This document shows positions 1-9,246 of a DNA stretch of 64,000 bases, piece after piece. Position numbers and translations under genes: made by a program. This stretch comes from an uncultured Tateyamaria sp. (GTDB taxonomy: Bacteria > Pseudomonadota > Alphaproteobacteria > Rhodobacterales > Rhodobacteraceae). Location: the NCBI GenBank assembly GCA_905480645.1, contig CAJQRC010000003.1, positions 89,835 to 153,834 on the forward strand, read 5' to 3'. The stretch's first letter is position 1, and every line of letters starts with the position of its first letter. The notes under the pieces are model-generated. The model worked only from the letters and a program-made list of their open reading frames with translations. It searched no databases and had not been told where the DNA came from.

Positions 1-149
1 GGCGTATGTTCGCCATCAATAAGCAGCCAGTCAAACCCTGCTGTTCCAGCGATTTCGGTTGCAAGCGGGTCGCCTAAAGACAACCAACAACCGATGATAA
101 TTTCACCATTTTTTAACGCAGTCTTAAATTGATTATGCGGAGCGGGCAT
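1..149 (-). CDS. HpcH/HpaI-family aldolase, N-terminal fragment
   Basis: The first 49 codons of a minus-strand gene that runs off the left edge. Translation begins MPAPHNQFKTALKNG and includes GCWLSLGDPLATEIAG and FDWLLIDGEH. This is the N-terminal pattern of the HpcH/HpaI class II pyruvate-dependent aldolases (4-hydroxy-2-oxoheptanedioate or 2-dehydro-3-deoxyglucarate aldolase type), metal-dependent TIM-barrel enzymes that split 2-keto-3-hydroxy acids to pyruvate plus an aldehyde. The DGEH motif carries a residue near the active site in this family. The ATG at 147-149 is preceded by AAGGAAG, a good ribosome site. The true substrate cannot be told from this fragment. Confidence 0.8.
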   Translation of the reverse strand, partial: MPAPHNQFKTALKNGEIIIGCWLSLGDPLATEIAGTAGFDWLLIDGEHT

Positions 150-519
150 TTGAAGCTTCCTTTTAAAAAATTCTATCGATGTTAAATATTGGTTCAGATA
201 TCAAAGGACGTCGCTCTATTTCTCCGAAATACAGTCTATGATGGTTTAAGAAAATGCAAACTAAATGAAATGATCGCGATTTAATTGGATAGTCTTCGAT
301 AATTATAACACTTAAATGAATGAGTTGAATGATTTTCAAAAATGAAAATAGAGGGTTTAGTCATTATGACCAACAACGTCATAGGCTCAAAGTTAAATTT
401 CATTGTGAGGGTAAGTGATAGGTTTTAGGTATCGCATTATTTTATTAATGAGCTTTTGCAAGGTCTTTGATTTTTTATGTTATATCGAAATATTATTTAG
501 AAGCTGCTGAGAGGTTTTT
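150..519. other. AT-rich intergenic region between the aldolase and rnhB
   Basis: About 370 bases without a convincing gene on either strand; it separates two divergent genes and must hold both promoters. The clearest structure is a perfect dyad, TATGAC at 365-370 and GTCATA at 378-383 with a 7-base spacer, the size of a typical dimeric-repressor operator. No clear -35/-10 pair can be defended. The rnhB ribosome site GAGAGG lies just before the TTG start. Confidence 0.5.
365..383. promoter_or_regulatory. Perfect 6-bp dyad, possible operator
   Basis: TATGAC-N7-GTCATA, a perfect inverted repeat with half-site centres 13 bp apart, in the intergenic region between divergent genes. The spacing suits a dimeric helix-turn-helix regulator, but no regulator family is identified and a 6-bp dyad can occur by chance in this much sequence. 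Confidence 0.25.
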
Positions 520-1110
520 TTGCCTGACTTTTTGATAGAAGCTAAAATTGGTGGCCGCATCGCTGGAGTAGATGAAGTAGGCCGTGGACCGCTGTCTGGT
601 CCTGTAACAGCTGCAGCTGTTGTGTTGGACCCGTCGCATATTCCGTTTGGATTGGATGACTCTAAAAAGCTGAATGCACGAGTGCGTGAGACCCTTTGGG
701 CAGAGATACTGAGGTTTGCACAAGTATCTGTTGCACATGCAACTGTTGAGGAAATTGATCAGATGAACATTTTAAATGCATCACACCTAGCAATGAAACG
801 TGCAGTGATAGGATTAGGTCAGGTACCTGATCATTTGTTGATTGACGGGAATTTGATCCCGAGTGGTTTAACGCTTCCAGCTACGGCAGTAGTCAAGGGA
901 GATGGACGTTCGCAATCAATTGCCGCGGCTTCGATAGTAGCCAAAATATGTCGCGATCGGATAATGGTGGATTTAGCGCAACAGAATCCTGGTTATGATT
1001 GGCATACTAACATGGGATATGGATCAAAAAGTCACATAGCAGCACTTCAAAATCTAGGTGTTACATCACACCATAGACGTTCGTTCAAACCAGTCTACAA
1101 TATGTTGTGA
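520..1110 (+). CDS. rnhB: Ribonuclease HII
   Basis: RNase HII cleaves the RNA strand of RNA-DNA hybrids and starts removal of single ribonucleotides misinserted in DNA; it acts in the cytoplasm. The 196-residue protein has the diagnostic AGVDEVGRGPLSGPV segment at about residues 15-29, with the acidic D and E that bind metal, a later DGN at about 109-111, the IAAASIVAK stretch, and the C-terminal HHRRSF motif. Length is typical. The start is TTG at 520, preceded by GAGAGG; no ATG lies at a sensible place. It is followed after 112 bases by ccrM on the same strand, a neighbourhood common in alphaproteobacteria. Confidence 0.93.
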   Translation: MPDFLIEAKIGGRIAGVDEVGRGPLSGPVTAAAVVLDPSHIPFGLDDSKKLNARVRETLWAEILRFAQVSVAHATVEEIDQMNILNASHLAMKRAVIGLGQVPDHLLIDGNLIPSGLTLPATAVVKGDGRSQSIAAASIVAKICRDRIMVDLAQQNPGYDWHTNMGYGSKSHIAALQNLGVTSHHRRSFKPVYNML

Positions 1111-1155
1111 CAAGTGTTTTTCGTAACCCCATGATTTAAAAAAGAATTTGACCGC

Positions 1156-1171
1156 GAATCATGTTTGAATC
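1156..1171. promoter_or_regulatory. Two GANTC methylation sites upstream of ccrM
   Basis: GAATC occurs at 1156-1160 and again at 1167-1171, start-to-start 11 bp, about one helical turn, and 52-67 bases before the ccrM start. CcrM methylates the adenine in GANTC. In Caulobacter the ccrM leader also carries GANTC sites whose methylation state affects transcription, so an autoregulatory role is an inference by analogy. A 10-bp palindrome TTAGGCCTAA follows at 1175-1184. Confidence 0.45.
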
Positions 1172-1222
1172 ATCTTAGGCCTAAACATCGAGTGCAAAAG
1201 CACCGAGTATAGAGGCAGATAA

Positions 1223-2323
<1,101 letters not shown>

Positions 2324-2416
2324 TTTTATAAAACGATACTGATTTCTACCGCTTATCCCTGATACCGCTGGTGTCTTTGGCCTTTAATGGAAGGTCTTAA
2401 TAGGCACTACAACTCT

Positions 2417-2444
2417 GCCCCGCCTTTCTAGGTGGGGCTTTTTT
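2417..2444 (+). terminator. Intrinsic terminator after ccrM
   Basis: GCCCCGCC (2417-2424), a 6-base loop, GGTGGGGC (2431-2438), then six T. The 8-bp stem has one G-T wobble. It lies 94 bases after the ccrM stop and before the convergent mutY 3' end. Confidence 0.85.
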
Positions 2445-2528
2445 AAAATGTAGCGTCCCGTCGCCTATATCCACAATGTGGGTGATTTGATCAGAAGAGG
2501 TCTTACATATTTTGACGTATTGTTTCGT

Positions 2529-3578
2529 TTAGCTTTCTGTGAGGTCAAAAACCTTGCGCATAACCGTTGGAAGGTTAGAGGGACAAAATTCTGAACGAGG
2601 TACAAAAATGCCAGTTTTTGGATGTACTTCAGTATCAAAATCAGCCACCATTACATCCAAAATCAGATGAAAGTGCGTGAAGGTATGACGGACTTCACTA
2701 GGAATTTTTTTCCAATCTGTGACAAGAGGTGGGTTTGTTGGACGTTTATGAGTAGCCATATCTACCCATTCCGACCCAGGCCATCCCAGCATACCGCCCA
2801 ACAGGCCACTATCTGGGCGAGTCTCTAGTAACACTGCGCCATCTCTGCGTTTTGCAACGTAGACAGTACCGTGGCGTATAGGTTTTGTAACTTTTGGCAT
2901 TTTTTTGGGTAGTTTGGATGTCGTGCCCCGTTCTCTTGCTTGGCATTTGTCACGCCACGGGCAAATGCCACAAGCTGGTGATTTAGGCGTACAGATCGTA
3001 GCGCCTAAATCCATGACAGCTTGTGCAAAATCACCGGGCCGTGCACGTGGTGTCAGTGCGTTAGCGTATGTAGTAAGGATTTTTTTGGCGATTGGGAGGG
3101 GAGTATGTTCATTGTGCATACGAGCCATAACTCTTTCAACATTGCCGTCCACCACAGTTTCTTGCATGTCAAATGCGATTGAGGCTATCGCTGCTGCGGT
3201 GTAGGGACCAATCCCAGGTAATTTAAGAAGAGAGGTATAATTATCTGGAAATTTACCTGAGTGGTTTTTGACAACAATGCGGGCACACTTCAACATGTTG
3301 CGTGCGCGAGCGTAATACCCCAAGCCTGCCCACGCTCCCATTACCTCAGAGTCGTTGGCGGCTGCGAAAACCCTAATTGTTGGCCACCGGGTAATAAATT
3401 TTTGAAAATAACTTGTGACAGCGGAAACTGTAGTTTGCTGTAGCATTATTTCACTCATCCATACAGTGTATGGATCAGGCCAGATACCAGCTTTTCTGTC
3501 GGCTGGGCTTACACGCCAAGGCATTTCACGAGCATGGACGTCGTACCATTCCAACAAATCGTTGCTGAGGTCACGCAA
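2529..3578 (-). CDS. mutY: A/G-specific adenine DNA glycosylase
   Basis: MutY removes adenine mispaired with 8-oxoguanine and prevents G:C to T:A transversions. Visible in the 349 residues: SEIMLQQT with the catalytic Glu43, the helix-hairpin-helix LPGIGPYTA at about 120-128, the catalytic Asp144 in VDGNV, the 4Fe-4S cysteines C196, C203, C206 and C212 (C-x6-C-x2-C-x5-C), and a C-terminal NUDIX-like domain for 8-oxoG recognition from about residue 233. The start appears to be TTG at 3576-3578, with AAGGA nine bases upstream. It diverges from dciA across an 83-bp promoter region. Confidence 0.93.
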   Translation of the reverse strand: MRDLSNDLLEWYDVHAREMPWRVSPADRKAGIWPDPYTVWMSEIMLQQTTVSAVTSYFQKFITRWPTIRVFAAANDSEVMGAWAGLGYYARARNMLKCARIVVKNHSGKFPDNYTSLLKLPGIGPYTAAAIASIAFDMQETVVDGNVERVMARMHNEHTPLPIAKKILTTYANALTPRARPGDFAQAVMDLGATICTPKSPACGICPWRDKCQARERGTTSKLPKKMPKVTKPIRHGTVYVAKRRDGAVLLETRPDSGLLGGMLGWPGSEWVDMATHKRPTNPPLVTDWKKIPSEVRHTFTHFHLILDVMVADFDTEVHPKTGIFVPRSEFCPSNLPTVMRKVFDLTES

Positions 3579-3661
3579 GATTTATTATCCTTTTGATTAT
3601 CTTATCTGGGTTACGCTAGGTACATCCGCTATATATAAAAACAGCAAAGGGGTACATAGTA

Positions 3662-4183
3662 ATGGTCACGCGTCGCGCTGCCACTAAAGGGTTCAAACGG
3701 ACGGCATCTTTGCTGACCGGACAAATCCGGCAGGCTAGTGAGAATCGCGGTTTTGCCGAGAGTCGATTGCTGATGGATTGGACTGAGGTGATAGGTCCTG
3801 ATATTGCCGCTGTCGCTAGGCCTGTTGAGGTCAGCTATGGACGCGGTGGATTGGGAGCAACTCTTACCTTACTTACAACTGGGGCTAATGCTCCAATACT
3901 TGAGATGCAAAAAGAGGATATAAGAAAAAAAGTAAATAGTGTTTACGGTTTCAACGCGATTACGCGTATTAGGATTACGCAAACGGCCTCTATGGGTTTT
4001 GTAAAAGGGTGTATTAATTTTGATCATAAAAACAAAGAAAAGGAGCCTTTAACTTTGAACCCAATAATATCTAAAGAAGCTTCAAACTTTGTTGCCCCGA
4101 TTGAAGATAATAGCTTGCGCGCAGCTCTTGAGCGATTAGGCACAAATATTTTAACTAAAGAAAAACAAGGAAAACGAACATGA
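3662..4183 (+). CDS. dciA: DUF721 protein, DciA-type helicase-loading factor
   Basis: A DUF721 (DciA) family protein. DciA is the bacterial helicase-operator that helps load the DnaB helicase at replication initiation in bacteria lacking DnaC. The N-terminal 110 residues carry the family pattern: basic N-terminus, DWTEVIGPDIAAVARP, a TLTLLTTGANAPILEMQKEDI stretch in two parts, and VYGFNAITRIRI. The remaining 60 or so residues look like a low-complexity tail. AAAGGGG upstream supports the ATG. It overlaps the following dsbA-like gene by ATGA, so the two are translationally coupled. Assignment to replication rests on family membership only. Confidence 0.8.
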   Translation: MVTRRAATKGFKRTASLLTGQIRQASENRGFAESRLLMDWTEVIGPDIAAVARPVEVSYGRGGLGATLTLLTTGANAPILEMQKEDIRKKVNSVYGFNAITRIRITQTASMGFVKGCINFDHKNKEKEPLTLNPIISKEASNFVAPIEDNSLRAALERLGTNILTKEKQGKRT

Positions 4184-4863
4184 ATCGCACTCTGGCCTTG
4201 ATGGCCGTTATTATCGGCTTGGCTGGATATTTTTGGTATGATTCAACATCTGATAATTCATTTGATGATGCTGGGTCTATTACTTTACTTGGTGCTGCAC
4301 ACGCACAAGAAGTTGAGGCGGAAATTGATATTTCGACGGTTGTAGATATGACGATCGGTAATTTGGATGCTGATGTCACAGTGATCGAATATGCCAGTTT
4401 CACCTGCCCACACTGTGGAAATTTTCATATGGGAGACTTCAAAGAGTTAAAGAAGGATTATATCGATACTGGTAAAATTAAATTTGTGTATCGTGAAGTT
4501 TACTTTGATCGCTTTGGTCTGTGGGCATCAGCGATTGCACGATGCGCCGGGCCTGAAAAGTTTTTTGGTATTACTGATCTGTTATATTCCAGCCAGTCAG
4601 AGTGGGCGCGTGCAGGTGGAGGTGACCCTGCTGCAATAGTTGAGGCACTCCGTAAAATTGGTCTTTTAGCTGGTTTGAGTAGTGATAATGTGGAAGCCTG
4701 TTTGCAAGATGGTGATAATTTGCGCACTCTAGTAGCGTGGTATCAAGAAAATGTTGAACGTGACGGTGTTCAATCAACACCCAGTTTTGTTATTGATGGA
4801 CGCACCTACAAAAACATTGATTATGATGAGATGAAGCGTTTGATAGACGAAGCATCCATTTGA
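4180..4863 (+). CDS. DsbA-family thioredoxin-fold oxidoreductase
   Basis: A 227-residue exported thiol-disulfide oxidoreductase. An N-terminal hydrophobic segment (about residues 4-20) is a signal peptide or anchor, and AHAQ near 40-43 may be a cleavage site. The thioredoxin-fold domain carries the CPHC redox motif with C76 and C79, and the cis-proline loop STPSF near residue 207. This CPHC arrangement and an added helical insertion are typical of DsbA/ScsC-like proteins in alphaproteobacteria; it may act as oxidase or isomerase in the periplasm. Start overlaps dciA (ATGA), and the stop overlaps the next gene by one base. Confidence 0.88.
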   Translation: MNRTLALMAVIIGLAGYFWYDSTSDNSFDDAGSITLLGAAHAQEVEAEIDISTVVDMTIGNLDADVTVIEYASFTCPHCGNFHMGDFKELKKDYIDTGKIKFVYREVYFDRFGLWASAIARCAGPEKFFGITDLLYSSQSEWARAGGGDPAAIVEALRKIGLLAGLSSDNVEACLQDGDNLRTLVAWYQENVERDGVQSTPSFVIDGRTYKNIDYDEMKRLIDEASI

Positions 4864-5993
4864 TGTCATCCACGGGTAAAGGTCCACTTTCTGGCCTGCG
4901 CGTTATTGAGTTGGCGCGCGTACTAGCGGGCCCTTGGGCTGGTCAGACGCTATCGGATCTTGGGGCTGACGTGATCAAAATTGAGGCGCCGAAGGGTGAT
5001 GATACCCGACAATGGGGACCTCCGTTTGTGGTGCGAGGCGAGGATGTTTCGGCAGCCTATTTTCATGGCACAAATAGGGGGAAAAAATCTATAATTATCG
5101 ATTTTAAAACTCAGAAAGGCCAAAGAGAGCTTCTGAAGTTAATCGAGACGGCAGACATCCTCATCGAAAATTTTAAAGTTGGGGGGCTTTCAAAATATGG
5201 CTTAGACTATGCCAGTCTCAAGGATGTATTCCCGCAATTAATCTATTGTTCTATTACTGGTTTTGGGCAGACAGGTCCTTATGCACATAGAGCTGGTTAT
5301 GACTTTATCATTCAAGGTATGTCTGGGTTAATGTCGATTACTGGGGAACCCGGAGGGCAGCCTCAAAAATCTGGCGTTGCAATTACTGATCTTTTTACGG
5401 GGGTTTATGCCACGACAGCCATTTTGGCTGCTGTTTATCAACGTCTTCAAACAGGACTGGGTCAGCAAATTGATATGGCACTTTTGGATGTTGCTGTTGC
5501 CATGACCTCTAATCAAGCGATGAACTATCTTACGAGTGGCATAGCACCAGGAATGATGGGTAACGCACACATGAATTTAACGCCATATCAAGTATTTGAC
5601 TGTGCTGATGGACATATAATTATAGCGACTGGTAACGATGATCAATATCATCGACTATGTCGTTTGCTTGGTCTCGATGAAATGATTGATGCACCAAAAT
5701 TTTCATCTAACTCTGATCGGATTGCCAACCGTAAAGAAATGACTCAACTTCTCACCGATGCAACAATGCGTCGTAGTTGTGCTGATTTGTTGGAAGCGTG
5801 TGAAAGTGCTGGAGTGCCTGCTGGGCCAATTAACGACATGGCAGATGTGATGGCGGATCCTCAGGTTAAGGCTCGTGCGTTGCAACTTGACTTGGATGGA
5901 GTGCCAGGAGTTCGGACGCCAATACTGTTTTCGGACGCTGATTTATGTTTAGGTCTTCCGTCCCCAAAGCTAGGAGAGTGCAAGAACTCCTAA
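4863..5993 (+). CDS. CaiB/BaiF-family (type III) CoA-transferase
   Basis: A type III CoA-transferase, which moves CoA between carboxylic acids through a glutamyl/aspartyl anhydride intermediate. The N-terminus GLRVIELARVLAGPWAGQ, then LGADVIKIE and NRGKKSI are hallmarks; the Asp in GVAITDLFTG (about residue 177) aligns with the catalytic Asp of formyl-CoA transferase. At 376 residues it is full length. I prefer the ATG at 4863, in a TGATG overlap with the dsbA-like stop, over a TTG one codon earlier. The substrate cannot be deduced; its place in the dciA-dsbA operon gives no metabolic hint. Confidence 0.88.
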   Translation: MSSTGKGPLSGLRVIELARVLAGPWAGQTLSDLGADVIKIEAPKGDDTRQWGPPFVVRGEDVSAAYFHGTNRGKKSIIIDFKTQKGQRELLKLIETADILIENFKVGGLSKYGLDYASLKDVFPQLIYCSITGFGQTGPYAHRAGYDFIIQGMSGLMSITGEPGGQPQKSGVAITDLFTGVYATTAILAAVYQRLQTGLGQQIDMALLDVAVAMTSNQAMNYLTSGIAPGMMGNAHMNLTPYQVFDCADGHIIIATGNDDQYHRLCRLLGLDEMIDAPKFSSNSDRIANRKEMTQLLTDATMRRSCADLLEACESAGVPAGPINDMADVMADPQVKARALQLDLDGVPGVRTPILFSDADLCLGLPSPKLGECKNS

Positions 5994-6036
5994 AAATCCC
6001 ATATTTTGGGGTCATTTAATCTGAAATTTTAAGATG

Positions 6037-7059
6037 TCAGGGTTTTTTAATTAGGAGTGGGTTTAATTTGTCTTTTGCCAGCCTTTGGATGGCTTGATCA
6101 AGAAGAGAAGCTTCTTTAATCGACAGTCTGACTGGTAAAGTAATGATTTTAGATCGGTATGCTGGTGGCAAGCGTGCCGCATCCTTTTCGGTTGTTACTA
6201 GTTGAGCTTGGTTTTTTTTTGCTTCGATATCTAGTCGTCTGAGTAACATAGGAGATAGGTGTTCATGATCTCCTAAGCTTTCACAGTGCAGTATTTTTGC
6301 GCCAAGGCTCTTTAACGTCGCAAAAAATTTTTCTGGTCGAGCTATTCCTGCAAAAGCAATTAAAGGAGTTTCTGTCCAGTCTATTCCGGTTTGAATTGGT
6401 AGAAGTTCTCCTTTCACTCTCTGTATATAAGCTGGCTTATATTTGGCGTCAAATTTCAATTGAGCGTTCGTATTACCTATAGAGAGAAGAATATCACCAC
6501 GTGAGAGGCCGACTGAAATGGGTTCACGTAGAGGTCCTGCAGGTAAGCAAAGTCCATTTCCAAAACCTATTTCTGCATCTACCACTATAATCGAAATGTC
6601 GTGAAAGAGACTTGTGTCCTGAAAGCCGTCGTCTAAAACGATTGCTGTGGCTCCTGCTGCTACTGCTTTTTTTGCTCCGAGCGCTCTATCTTTAGCCACC
6701 CACGTTCTGGCAAAGGCGCTGAGCAAGAGTGCTTCATCGCCTATTTGTGCAGCAGAATGGATATTTGGGTTTACCTCGGTGGGCTTTGTGATTGTTCCCT
6801 TATACCCGCGTGTCACTATATGGGGATTATAAAAAGCGTCTCGAAGCTTTTCGCAAATCGCTATGACTGTTGGTGTTTTACCACTGCCGCCTATGTAAAT
6901 ACTACCAATACAAATTACTGGTACGTTTAAGCTCTCCTGCGCTCCATTGCGAATTCTTGATGCAGTTGCAAAAGAATACAGCCAGCCAAGTGGAAGTAAA
7001 AACTGTGCACGCCAATCATTTCGCCCACTCTGAATGTCCCAGAATTTTGGGGCCCGCAT
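6037..7059 (-). CDS. lpxK: Tetraacyldisaccharide 4'-kinase
   Basis: LpxK phosphorylates the 4' position of the tetraacyldisaccharide lipid A precursor at the inner membrane, the sixth step of the Raetz pathway. The 340-residue protein has the early GRNDWRAQFLLPLGWLYS membrane-associated segment, the unusual P-loop IGGSGKTPT at about residues 57-65, RGYKG, and the DDGFQD motif shared by LpxK enzymes. Its start codon shares one base with the waaA stop (TGATG), so the Kdo transferase and the kinase are coupled. It converges on the CaiB/BaiF gene with only 43 bases between. Confidence 0.95.
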   Translation of the reverse strand: MRAPKFWDIQSGRNDWRAQFLLPLGWLYSFATASRIRNGAQESLNVPVICIGSIYIGGSGKTPTVIAICEKLRDAFYNPHIVTRGYKGTITKPTEVNPNIHSAAQIGDEALLLSAFARTWVAKDRALGAKKAVAAGATAIVLDDGFQDTSLFHDISIIVVDAEIGFGNGLCLPAGPLREPISVGLSRGDILLSIGNTNAQLKFDAKYKPAYIQRVKGELLPIQTGIDWTETPLIAFAGIARPEKFFATLKSLGAKILHCESLGDHEHLSPMLLRRLDIEAKKNQAQLVTTEKDAARLPPAYRSKIITLPVRLSIKEASLLDQAIQRLAKDKLNPLLIKKP

Positions 7060-8282
7060 CAGTCAGTTTGCCCGTCATTATTAGCACTCAACTCAGCATC
7101 AATATAACCGATTATCTTTTCGATATTTTCAATACCTTCAGTTGCAAAATCCCAACCAGAGACGGCCATTTGTGCAGCTTGATCTGGGGCGATCATTTGT
7201 ATGACTGCATCTGCCAGCGTGGCAGAATCATTTACAATTCGAGCCGCACCAGCATTCACCAGATTAGTATATGCTTCAACGTTTCTGCCAGTATGCGGCC
7301 CATAAATAATAGCTGTTCCATGGGCTGCGGCCATATAGGGATCACAGCTGTCCTCGCCTGAATAAAGGGATCCACCCAGAAAGCTGACCGGTGCTAAGCG
7401 TAGCCAAAGCCCTAGGTCCTCGGTCGTATCTGCAATCAAGACTTGTGTGTTTTCATCTGGTAAATTTCCAGAACTCCAGCATATTACTCGTAATCCTGCC
7501 TTTTTAGCTTGCGTTAGTATATCCTGCGTAGCTTTTAAGTTTGAGGGATGTAATATTACAAGCAGCCTATGAGCGATCATTAACGCCTGACTGTGTGCTG
7601 CTAGGATTGTACCAGCTTCGAGGTGCGTGACTTGCATAGCAAGCCAAACGGGCCTGCCCGTCACAGCGTGGGTGAAGTCATTCAAATCACTGTCTGCTGC
7701 TTCCAGAATATGTCCAAAAGGACTAAGTGGATTTGTAAGTATTATTTTTTCTTGGTTACATCCGAGTTTTATCAATCGAAGCTTAGCTTTTTCTGAACGC
7801 GCCATGACAGTTTTAAACTTTGCCAATGAATACTTTGGAATTTCTGGTAACCAGCGGTCTATTCGGCTTTCAAAACCATCTTCTGCTGCATCGATCAGCA
7901 TCATATGGGCTCCACTTTCTGCTGCAGATTGAATTAAGTTTGGTCGTAACCCCCCCCAAGCCCAAATAACTACATCTGGTCTCCAATGCTTGATGAATGC
8001 ATCTGTTTCCAGAGGGTGCTCTCCCGGTATTATATCGAGAATGGTGTCATTATTAATTAGGATTTGAGTTGGATCGTACGGCGTAGTAACCAGAACATTG
8101 CAATGACCTCGTATTTGTAAAATTTGAAATGCAAGGTCGTCTATGGGGCGGTTTTCTCCTGCTTCAGCTGCATGAATCCATATAAGTTCTCCCTCAGGTC
8201 GGGGGCAAGAAGGTTCAAAATATGACAGTTTGCGTTGTCGTATTAATGAACGATATGCTGTTAGCCCAATTGATCTGCGCAT
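7059..8282 (-). CDS. waaA: 3-deoxy-D-manno-octulosonic acid (Kdo) transferase
   Basis: WaaA (KdtA) transfers Kdo from CMP-Kdo to lipid IVA on the inner membrane. The 407 residues have the GT-B layout: an N-terminal domain with IWIHAAEAGENRPI (the Glu aligns with the catalytic Glu of WaaA) and a C-terminal nucleotide-sugar-binding half with FLGGSL, an acidic GEDSCDPYMAAAHG segment and GPHTG, which match the CMP-Kdo-binding end of the family. The start is ATG at 8280-8282. The 175 bases upstream contain no gene; the small DUF4170 gene often found here in relatives was looked for and is not present. Confidence 0.93.
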   Translation of the reverse strand: MRRSIGLTAYRSLIRQRKLSYFEPSCPRPEGELIWIHAAEAGENRPIDDLAFQILQIRGHCNVLVTTPYDPTQILINNDTILDIIPGEHPLETDAFIKHWRPDVVIWAWGGLRPNLIQSAAESGAHMMLIDAAEDGFESRIDRWLPEIPKYSLAKFKTVMARSEKAKLRLIKLGCNQEKIILTNPLSPFGHILEAADSDLNDFTHAVTGRPVWLAMQVTHLEAGTILAAHSQALMIAHRLLVILHPSNLKATQDILTQAKKAGLRVICWSSGNLPDENTQVLIADTTEDLGLWLRLAPVSFLGGSLYSGEDSCDPYMAAAHGTAIIYGPHTGRNVEAYTNLVNAGAARIVNDSATLADAVIQMIAPDQAAQMAVSGWDFATEGIENIEKIIGYIDAELSANNDGQTD

Positions 8283-8457
8283 ATTTTATTTCCATGAATT
8301 AATTTTTCTGTAGCCTTACAGGCATTTATGGTCTGCCAATCGTTCAAGTTTGAAGTAATTGTTTTTTAAGGGAATTGATTGGTATAAAAATAAAGATGAA
8401 ATTCTGTTTCAGCGAACTTACCTTTCGATTAATTGATGATAAAAATCAGCGAAATTG

Positions 8458-9246
8458 TTAGCGTGGGTCAGTTGCAGAGAGCCGGGTAATTAGATCTAGA
8501 TGAAGAGGCTTTGTCGCTGCTAAAACACCATTTAACATTGGTTCTTTATTGTTGAAATGCAGTGGTATGCCTGTACGATCTGTTACATGACCTCCAGCTT
8601 CGGTAACAAGAAGAGCGCCTGCAGCAATGTCCCACTCCCAACTAGCGCGTAAAGTTATCATTCCATCGAAGCGGCCTTCACTTACGAGTGACAGACGATA
8701 GGCTAAAGATGGACGGTAGTGACGATCTAGCAATGGAAGACCACCGGGCCAATTTTGGGTTTCTAAGTTTGTACTGGTGGCAAGCACTTTTGCCGTTTGA
8801 CGCGGAATAGCTTTTGCAACTTTTACGGTTTTTCCGTTTAGGGTCGTACCGATGCCAAGGCCTGCAGCATACATCTTGTTTCTAAGAGGAAGAAACACTA
8901 CTGCTGCGGTAATTCTTCCTTGTTGGGCGATTGCTATAGAAATTGCCCAAGTACGGCTTCCTGCTACAAAGCTTCGCGTGCCATCTATTGGATCTACAAT
9001 GAATATAGTGTCTTTCGACAGTCGCTCTGCACTGTCTTCAGTTTCTTCCGATAGCCAGCCATAATCAGGGCGAGCAGCCCGCAACTTAGAGATCAGTAAT
9101 TCGTTGACTGCAATATCAGCCTCTGTCACCGGGCCTGCATTCTCAGGTTTTTCCCAAGAAACGGCTAGTGGGCCAACAAAAACAGATGCCTCACGGCCTG
9201 CTGCGTGGGCCGCTTCTATCAGTAAAGGTAGATCAGTTGCCGGCAA
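8458..9246 (-). CDS. cysQ: Inositol-monophosphatase-family phosphatase, CysQ-like
   Basis: A Mg/Li-sensitive phosphatase of the FIG superfamily, probably 3'(2'),5'-bisphosphate nucleotidase (CysQ), which degrades PAP from sulfate assimilation. Motifs: GPVTEADIAV at 38-47, SEETED at 66-71, the metal site DPIDGTRSF at 85-93 and WDIAAG near 206. At 262 residues the length fits. The start seems to be TTG at 9244-9246, overlapping the pmbA 3' end by 14 bases, which implies coupled translation. The choice of CysQ over generic inositol monophosphatase rests on overall resemblance and is the less certain part. Confidence 0.85.
   Translation of the reverse strand: MPATDLPLLIEAAHAAGREASVFVGPLAVSWEKPENAGPVTEADIAVNELLISKLRAARPDYGWLSEETEDSAERLSKDTIFIVDPIDGTRSFVAGSRTWAISIAIAQQGRITAAVVFLPLRNKMYAAGLGIGTTLNGKTVKVAKAIPRQTAKVLATSTNLETQNWPGGLPLLDRHYRPSLAYRLSLVSEGRFDGMITLRASWEWDIAAGALLVTEAGGHVTDRTGIPLHFNNKEPMLNGVLAATKPLHLDLITRLSATDPR

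Noticed and set aside
1123..1139. Possible CtrA box upstream of ccrM (GTAA and TTAA)
   Set aside because: The spacing is nine bases rather than seven and the first half is imperfect, so it does not meet the TTAA-N7-TTAA consensus.
6870..7361. Plus-strand ORF of 163 codons
   Set aside because: Lies opposite lpxK and waaA, which are full-length with intact motifs.
8283..8457. Search for a DUF4170 gene upstream of waaA
   Set aside because: Neither strand has an ORF with that pattern and the gap is too short for the usual 75 or so codons.
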